Assembly: GCA_030153045.1 (NCBI GenBank)
Contig: JASLID010000072.1
Coordinates: 1-57,705 of the forward strand
Source of the DNA: Flavobacterium sp.
GTDB lineage: Bacteria; Bacteroidota; Bacteroidia; Flavobacteriales; Flavobacteriaceae
Reading direction: 5' to 3'
Length of the DNA: 57,705 nt
Shown piece after piece: positions 52,851 through 57,705 of this stretch. Position numbers and translations under genes: made by a program. The notes under the pieces are model-generated. The model saw only the letters and a list, made by a program, of their open reading frames with translations, searched no databases and was not told where the DNA came from. Numbering within the stretch: position 1 is the stretch's first letter; each line of letters starts with the position of its first letter.

Positions 52851-54590
52851 TTAGTCATTCATTGAAATCAAAAACTCTTCGTTGTTTCTGGTTTTCTTGA
52901 ATCGGTCGTTGATGAATTCCATAGCTTCTACAGGATTCATATCGGCCAAATATTTACGCATAATCCACATACGCTGGATTGTTTTTTCATCTAATAATAA
53001 ATCGTCACGACGTGTACTTGAAGAGGTTAAATCGACAGATGGGAAAATACGACGATTCGCAATTTTACGATCCAATTGTAGTTCCATGTTACCGGTTCCT
53101 TTAAATTCTTCGAAAATTACTTCGTCCATTTTCGAACCGGTTTCCGTTAATGCCGTAGCAATGATACTTAACGAACCACCACCTTCAACATTACGAGCTG
53201 CTCCAAAGAAACGTTTTGGTTTTTGCAATGCATTCGCATCGACACCACCACTTAATACTTTTCCGGAAGCTGGTTGAACCGTGTTATAAGCTCTAGCCAA
53301 ACGTGTAATTGAATCTAATAGAATTACTACATCGTGACCACATTCTACCAAACGTTTTGCTTTTTCAAGCACGATATTAGCAATTTTAACGTGCTCTTGT
53401 GGTTCTCTATCGAAAGTTGAAGCTACTACTTCTCCACGTACACTACGTTGCATGTCGGTTACCTCTTCAGGACGCTCATCAATTAATAAAACAATTAAAT
53501 ATACTTCTGGATGGTTTGCAGCAATAGCATTGGCAATATCCTTTAAAAGCATTGTTTTACCTGTTTTAGGCTGTGCTACAATCATACCACGTTGCCCTTT
53601 TCCAATTGGAGAGAATAAATCAATGATACGGGTAGAAATCGAGCTTCCTTTTTCGGCCAAACGGAATTTTTCTGTTGGAAAAACCGGCGTTAAATGCTCG
53701 AAAGAAACTCTGTCACGAACCACTTGTGGATCATGTCCATTAATTTTTAGCACTTTTACTAATGGGAAATATTTTTCGCCTTCTTTTGGAGGACGAACCA
53801 CACCTTTAACTGTATCTCCAGTTTTTAAACCGAATAATCTAATTTGAGAAGTCGATAAATAAATATCATCTGGTGAAGCTAAATAATTATAATCTGACGA
53901 ACGTAAAAATCCATAACCGTCCGGCATCATTTCTAAAACACCTTCCGTTTCAATAATTCCTTCGAACTCATAATCTGGCTCTCTAAAATTATTGCTTTTT
54001 TTGTGTTTGGCGTTCGGATTTTGATTTTGTTGGGTTGGATTGGGTTTTGGATTGTTCTGATTTGGATTTTGAACAGTACTTTCATTCCCTTGTACTTGAA
54101 CCGGTGCAGATTCTTCAGTTGTCACTTCAGCTACTTCTTCAGTTTTTATTGGTGCTGCGGTTACAGGTTTATTACCTTTATTTTGAACCTTATGAGATTT
54201 GTCAACTTGAGTAACATTATTTTCGTCTTTCTTAAAACGAATTACTTTTGGTGGACGTTGTTGTTTATTTTGAATTTCAGCAACTGGTTTTACAACTGTT
54301 TCAGTCTTAATTTCATCGAAAGTTATTTCTTGTTGCGGAATAGGCTTAACAGCAGGTTGTTTCGTTGGTTTAACATCTAAAATTCTTGCTCTCTTAGGTT
54401 TTTCACTTTCTTGAGGCGCAGAAATTTCAATTGCTGGCGCTATTTTTTCAGGGTTTGCTGCCTGATAATCTAGTATTTGATATACTAATTCGTCTTTTTT
54501 CAGCGTCTTGAATTTATTGATTTTAGCAATTTTAGCAATCTCTTGTAGCTCGGTGAGCTTCATTTCTTTTAAAACAGAAATATCAAACAT
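52851..54590 (-). CDS. rho: Transcription termination factor Rho with long N-terminal insertion
   Basis: 579 residues versus about 419 for E. coli Rho. The Rho N-terminal domain is at about 3-45 (LKEMKLTELQEIAKIAKI), then a Pro/Lys/Gln/Asn-rich, low-complexity insertion (about 50-205), then the RNA-binding RNP1 element (DGYGFLRSSDY) and the ATPase: KGQRGMIVAQPKTGKTML (Walker A), DVVILLDSITRLARAYNTV (Walker B), the Q-loop SGGVDANALQKPKRFFGAARN shown by its ends, and the R-loop GTGNMELQLDRKIANRRIFP. Role: RNA-dependent ATPase that ends transcription. Such insertions are seen in Bacteroidota Rho. Confidence 0.94.
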   Translation of the reverse strand: MFDISVLKEMKLTELQEIAKIAKINKFKTLKKDELVYQILDYQAANPEKIAPAIEISAPQESEKPKRARILDVKPTKQPAVKPIPQQEITFDEIKTETVVKPVAEIQNKQQRPPKVIRFKKDENNVTQVDKSHKVQNKGNKPVTAAPIKTEEVAEVTTEESAPVQVQGNESTVQNPNQNNPKPNPTQQNQNPNAKHKKSNNFREPDYEFEGIIETEGVLEMMPDGYGFLRSSDYNYLASPDDIYLSTSQIRLFGLKTGDTVKGVVRPPKEGEKYFPLVKVLKINGHDPQVVRDRVSFEHLTPVFPTEKFRLAEKGSSISTRIIDLFSPIGKGQRGMIVAQPKTGKTMLLKDIANAIAANHPEVYLIVLLIDERPEEVTDMQRSVRGEVVASTFDREPQEHVKIANIVLEKAKRLVECGHDVVILLDSITRLARAYNTVQPASGKVLSGGVDANALQKPKRFFGAARNVEGGGSLSIIATALTETGSKMDEVIFEEFKGTGNMELQLDRKIANRRIFPSVDLTSSSTRRDDLLLDEKTIQRMWIMRKYLADMNPVEAMEFINDRFKKTRNNEEFLISMND

Positions 54591-54753
54591 AAATTGATGT
54601 AGGAATTAAATTAATTTAATCGGGAACACGATAGGGTGTAAATGAGATTCTTTAATGAAACTTATCTTCCGAAGTATGAAGTGCTTACGGATTATTACTG
54701 CAATATTACAAATTTTATTTGAGTAAACAATAGTTTTTTATGAAAAGAAAATA

Positions 54754-54761
54754 TATTTTTG
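54754..54761 (+). promoter_or_regulatory. Candidate -7 element upstream of the DUF4293 gene
   Basis: TATTTTTG fits TAnnTTTG. It lies 20 bp before the ATG at 54782 and downstream of the other ATG (54740), which would put that upstream start outside the message. Confidence 0.45.
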
Positions 54762-54781
54762 TGCGTATAATATCACTTAAA

Positions 54782-55192
54782 ATGATACAAAGAATACAAA
54801 GTATATATTTATTAATTGCTCTAATTATCACTGGTGCTCTACCTTTCATTTTTCATTTATGGAAATTTGAAAATGGCGAAGCATTTTATTTTATGAGCAA
54901 TATACTTTATACTATTCTTTTTGGGTTGAGTACTTCCCTATCGTTATTGAGTATATTATCTTTCAAAAAAAGACAAAATCAATTTGTGATGAACAGATTG
55001 AATATGATATTGAACTTAATTTTACTAGGATTATTTGTGTATCGTACACTAAACGTATCTGGAGAGACTGTGGTTTCTGAGAAGGGTATTGGGATGTTTC
55101 TTCCTATCGTAGCTATCTTTCTATTAGTTTTGGCTAATAGAGCCATCAAGAAGGACGAAGATCTCGTAAAATCTGTGGATCGATTGAGATAA
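54782..55192 (+). CDS. DUF4293 family membrane protein
   Basis: 136 residues from ATG 54782 (MIQRIQSIYLLIALI); a frame from 54740 adds 14 residues that would precede the promoter box and is rejected. Four membrane helices: about 4-23, 42-61, 73-92 and 106-125. It starts as DUF4293 proteins do, with MIQRIQS/TxYL. Function unknown. It is divergent from rho, with 191 bp between the starts, and is followed by a terminator (55220-55249). Confidence 0.88.
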   Translation: MIQRIQSIYLLIALIITGALPFIFHLWKFENGEAFYFMSNILYTILFGLSTSLSLLSILSFKKRQNQFVMNRLNMILNLILLGLFVYRTLNVSGETVVSEKGIGMFLPIVAIFLLVLANRAIKKDEDLVKSVDRLR

Positions 55193-55219
55193 ACCTTTCA
55201 TCTTAGTTTATTAGTGCGG

Positions 55220-55249
55220 AGAAAAGCCAGTCAAATTGACTGGCTTTTC
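55220..55249 (+). terminator. Terminator after DUF4293 gene
   Basis: GAAAAGCCAGTCAA pairs with TTGACTGGCTTTTC, followed by TTA. Confidence 0.75.
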
Positions 55250-55265
55250 TTATACAGGCAAAATC

Positions 55266-55307
55266 TCTCACTAATTTTAGTTAATTTTCTAACTAAAATT
55301 AGTGAGA
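55266..55307. repeat. 18-bp perfect inverted repeat upstream of the response-regulator promoter
   Basis: TCTCACTAATTTTAGTTA (55266-55283) and its exact inverse (55290-55307) enclose a 6-nt loop. It has no T-run, and it lies 22 bp before the -33 element of the downstream promoter. A protein-binding or RNA hairpin role is possible. Confidence 0.75.
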
Positions 55308-55329
55308 TAAAAATCATTAATTCGGGGTA

Positions 55330-55360
55330 TTTGATGTAATTTTAATATCCTATACATTTG
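55330..55360 (+). promoter_or_regulatory. Promoter of the response-regulator/kinase unit
   Basis: TTTG (55330-55333), 19 bp, TACATTTG (55353-55360): the best match to the Bacteroidota TTTG/TAnnTTTG promoter in this window, 17 bp before the ATG. Confidence 0.6.
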
Positions 55361-55377
55361 AAAAAACAAATTATGTT

Positions 55378-56040
55378 ATGGAAACAAAAATCAAAATACA
55401 TCTTGCCGATGACCATCAAGTTCTAATTGATGGAATGCTCGCAGTTTTAAAAACTATTCCCTATTTCGAGGTGGTTGGATTTTCGTTAAATGGTGAGAAT
55501 CTAGTAGAAAGAGTAGCTAAAAATGATGCACATGTTTTAGTCATGGATATCAACATGCCTGAAAAGGATGGTATTCAGGTACTTAGAGAGTTTAATGAAA
55601 CTGGGTTCACTTGTAAAGTAATTATTTTATCCAGTTATGATGACCCTAAATTAATAAAAGAGGTTATAAAATTAGGAGCAAGTGGTTACTTAACAAAGCA
55701 ATGTGCTGGCGAAAATATAGTAGATGCAATCACTACAGTAGCTATGGGTAATCAATATTTTTCGGCATCTATAAAAGATAAGATTTTTAATGTTTTTACT
55801 GATAATACTCAAAATCAAGGTTTAAACATTGAAGAAACTATTTCTAATATTACAGGAAGAGAATTAGAAATTCTAAATTATATTTGCGAAGAAAAAAGCG
55901 GAAAAGATATTAGCGAAATATTAAACATAAGTCCCAATACCGTGGAAACACACCGCAAAAATTTAATGAAAAAACTAAAAGTAAAAAGTTCCGTAGGACT
56001 GGTACTTTTTGCAACCAAACACAATTTAATAAACAATTAA
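55378..56040 (+). CDS. NarL/FixJ-type response regulator (LuxR HTH)
   Basis: 220 residues. Receiver domain (about 4-120): acidic pair in LADDHQVLIDG, phospho-Asp in VMDINMPEKDG, conserved Ser in ILSSYDD, Lys in YLTKQ. LuxR-type HTH (about 155-215): NITGRELEILNYICEEKSGKDI shortened, SPNTVETHRKNLMKKLKV. Role: phosphorylation-controlled DNA binding. It heads a unit with an unknown 97-residue protein and a HisKA_3-type histidine kinase at the right end of the window, the usual partner class of NarL-type regulators. Confidence 0.94.
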   Translation: METKIKIHLADDHQVLIDGMLAVLKTIPYFEVVGFSLNGENLVERVAKNDAHVLVMDINMPEKDGIQVLREFNETGFTCKVIILSSYDDPKLIKEVIKLGASGYLTKQCAGENIVDAITTVAMGNQYFSASIKDKIFNVFTDNTQNQGLNIEETISNITGRELEILNYICEEKSGKDISEILNISPNTVETHRKNLMKKLKVKSSVGLVLFATKHNLINN

Positions 56041-56050
56041 CCACTAAAAA

Positions 56051-56344
56051 ATGAGAACTATGGCTTACACAATGCTAGGTATGTACACCTGCGAAAAAAT
56101 TAGCGAAACACAATTTAAAGTTATTTTTAACATTCCAGACAATTGCTTTAAGACAATAGATTTTGCTGCGGGAAAATATACGATTTCTGTAAAACTAAAT
56201 CCAGGACAAACAACACCATCAACAACATTTGTTCAACAAAATGAGATTGTAAATACTGTAAGTAATGGTATTTATGTTAAATTCGAACAATATGAATCTG
56301 CAACAGTTGTGATTAAAAAACCTATTGTTCAAATAGACCAATAA
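56051..56344 (+). CDS. Unknown 97-residue protein between regulator and kinase
   Basis: 97 residues, no signal peptide or membrane helix. It begins MRTMAYTMLGMYTCEKIS; a start at the second Met (residue 4) is equally likely. It is beta-rich (FKVIFNIPDNCF, YTISVKLNPGQTTPSTTF, GIYVKFEQYESATVVIKK) and may be one small beta-sandwich. I recognise no family. It sits 10 bp after the response regulator and 3 bp before the kinase, so it belongs to the same message and may take part in the signalling. Confidence 0.75.
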   Translation: MRTMAYTMLGMYTCEKISETQFKVIFNIPDNCFKTIDFAAGKYTISVKLNPGQTTPSTTFVQQNEIVNTVSNGIYVKFEQYESATVVIKKPIVQIDQ

Positions 56345-56347
56345 TCT

Positions 56348-57705
56348 TTGAAAAAAATTACTCTAATATTTTTTGCATCATTTATCTGTTTTGGCTTTCA
56401 ACAAAAGAAAGTCAAAACAGATTCTATTGCATTTTATTTAGCAAAAAAGAAGCCCATAAAGGCTATGAACTATGCACGTGTTCAATCAGATTTCTTTTTA
56501 AATACTAAAAAACACAATAACTATTGTGATATGATGTTTGAACGAGCACTTTTGTTTGAAAAATTTAATGATTACGAAAATGCGTTAAAAATTTTATTCG
56601 AATCTAGAAAGATTGCTGAACAGCAAAACCTTATTGACAAGCTTGTCATAATTAACTGGAAAACAGGAAACCTGTATTCTAGTAGCTTTAATTTCACAAA
56701 AGCAAAAAAATATTTATACAAAGCCAAAGCTCTTGCTGAAAAAACAAATAGAATTGATCTTTTATCAAAAGCTAACCAAGGGCTTTTTAGATATTATGGA
56801 ATGATTGAGTCTGACAGTGCAGAATATTTTTTACACAAAGTAGCTTATTATACCAAAAACTCGACAGATATTAAAGAGCGGATAAAAACGCATCAAAACT
56901 TTTTTCACTATTATATGAAAAAAGAAAAATATTCAGATGCTAAAAAAAATATCGATAATGCTATTGAATTAGCATTACAACAAAAAGAAGAAAGTATAAT
57001 AACTCATGCAAAAAATAATTTGGGTTATTATTACTTAGTTGCCGAGAAAGATTATCAAAAAGCAAAGGATTGTTATATAGAGATATTAAAAACATATCCT
57101 AACGATGAAGATCCTATAAATGTATCGCAAGCTTATATGAACGTTTCTTTTGCCTATGAAAAATTAGGTGATTATAAAAATGCTCTCGATTATACTAATA
57201 AATACTTAGAAGTTTATGATGTTATTTTCAATGGTAAGCTTGAGCAAGCTACTCAAGAGATTGAAACTAAATATGCTATAGACAAAATTGAAAACAAGTT
57301 TAATGAAAAAGAAAAACTGATTGTTGAAAGACAAAGCAGAAATCAAAAACTATTTTTACTCTTAGCTTCATTGTTTATTTTGGCTGGTTTTATCTTTTAT
57401 TTTTATTATCAGAATTTATTGCTAAAGCAAAAAAATAAGTTAAAAGATTTAGACACCAATTTACAATTCAAAATTATTAGCGCTACGTTAGATGGTCAAG
57501 ACCAAGAGCGTAATAAAATATCAGGTGTTTTACATGATCATGTTAGTGCTGTATTGTCATCAGTAGGATTGCACTTATCCGCTTTTGAAAGTAACTTAAC
57601 TAAAGATCAAATTGAAGACTTAAAAAAAACAAGAACTCTACTAAAAAATGCACATGATAAAGTCAGAGACTTGTCGCATGAATTGGTACCGCCGTTGTTA
57701 GTTAA
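56348..57705 (+). CDS. TPR sensor histidine kinase, HisKA_3 type (3'-truncated by window)
   Basis: The frame opens with TTG 56348 (MKKITLIFFASFICFGF, a signal sequence) and stays open for 452 codons to the edge. Order: signal, TPR repeats (about 35-290; YYLVAEKDYQKAKDCYIEIL, AYEKLGDYKNALDY), a coiled coil, one membrane helix (about 335-358; LFLLLASLFILAGFIFYFYY), then the start of a HisKA_3 dimerisation domain (DQERNKISGVLHDHVSAVL, phospho-His in L-H-D-H) and SHELVPPLL. The ATPase part lies outside the window. It is the cognate kinase of the NarL-type regulator by position and class. A TTG start is unusual, but no ATG is found nearby. Confidence 0.9.
   Translation, partial: MKKITLIFFASFICFGFQQKKVKTDSIAFYLAKKKPIKAMNYARVQSDFFLNTKKHNNYCDMMFERALLFEKFNDYENALKILFESRKIAEQQNLIDKLVIINWKTGNLYSSSFNFTKAKKYLYKAKALAEKTNRIDLLSKANQGLFRYYGMIESDSAEYFLHKVAYYTKNSTDIKERIKTHQNFFHYYMKKEKYSDAKKNIDNAIELALQQKEESIITHAKNNLGYYYLVAEKDYQKAKDCYIEILKTYPNDEDPINVSQAYMNVSFAYEKLGDYKNALDYTNKYLEVYDVIFNGKLEQATQEIETKYAIDKIENKFNEKEKLIVERQSRNQKLFLLLASLFILAGFIFYFYYQNLLLKQKNKLKDLDTNLQFKIISATLDGQDQERNKISGVLHDHVSAVLSSVGLHLSAFESNLTKDQIEDLKKTRTLLKNAHDKVRDLSHELVPPLLV

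Overview
The window looks like chromosomal DNA of a Flavobacterium-type member of the Bacteroidota. The base composition is AT-rich. There are type IX secretion (T9SS) sorting domains of both type A and type B, a PorP/SprF-like protein, several OmpA-family envelope proteins, Bacteroidota promoter elements (TAnnTTTG, sometimes with an upstream TTTG) and palindromic intergenic repeats of a kind I recognise from flavobacterial genomes. No rRNA, tRNA, CRISPR array, prophage or insertion sequence was recognised.

Layout. 1-4903: the 3' part of a giant repetitive type B adhesin, then a SprF-like gene and a TPR/propeller/OmpA gene, apparently one operon for secreting and anchoring the adhesin. 5027-9023 (minus): a TPR hybrid histidine kinase and the ABC-F translation factor EttA. 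9308-11833: an accessory island in which a SatD-family gene and a DUF3307 membrane-protein gene lie between the two broken ends of what looks like one older DUF4062-type gene; the DNA in front of satD is full of TTGGTC inverted repeats. 11896-14581 (minus): a small membrane protein and a series of small one-domain proteins (NTF2-like, ABM-like, VOC, SRPBCC, DinB). 14610-19089: holA, and divergently an HsdR-N-like nuclease-fold protein, a polytopic membrane protein and a family 2 glycosyltransferase in one unit, then an OmpA lipoprotein. 19158-22661 (minus): a YciO/Sua5-type protein, a GIY-YIG gene sitting in the loop of an intergenic palindrome, and a UvrD/PcrA helicase. 22743-26642: a pseudogene with one nonsense codon, an unknown membrane-anchored protein, an M1 aminopeptidase and a Dph6-like ATPase.

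26710-37894: recG, a DUF2911 protein, photolyase, small lipoprotein, HAD phosphatase, an ECF sigma / anti-sigma / Spy-like operon, a BNR-repeat lipoprotein, and kup overlapping a bestrophin-like channel gene. 37948-43002: a T9SS-secreted endonuclease I and, divergently, an M1-like protein without a zinc site joined to a probable beta-barrel. 43186-49491: a fused E1 alpha/beta 2-oxoacid dehydrogenase, then an ice-binding-domain lipoprotein with a tandem-OmpA protein. 49760-54590: a PAS histidine kinase overlapping its response regulator, a lipoprotein, yaaA and rho. 54782-57705: a DUF4293 protein, then a NarL-type response regulator, an unknown 97-residue protein and a TPR/HisKA_3 kinase that runs off the right edge.

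Most of the window is ordinary chromosomal gene content. The places most worth attention are the SatD-DUF3307 island (SatD reads like a small class III cyclase-type domain joined to a helix-turn-helix), the GIY-YIG gene bounded by the arms of a repeat palindrome, and the three-gene two-component locus at the right end.
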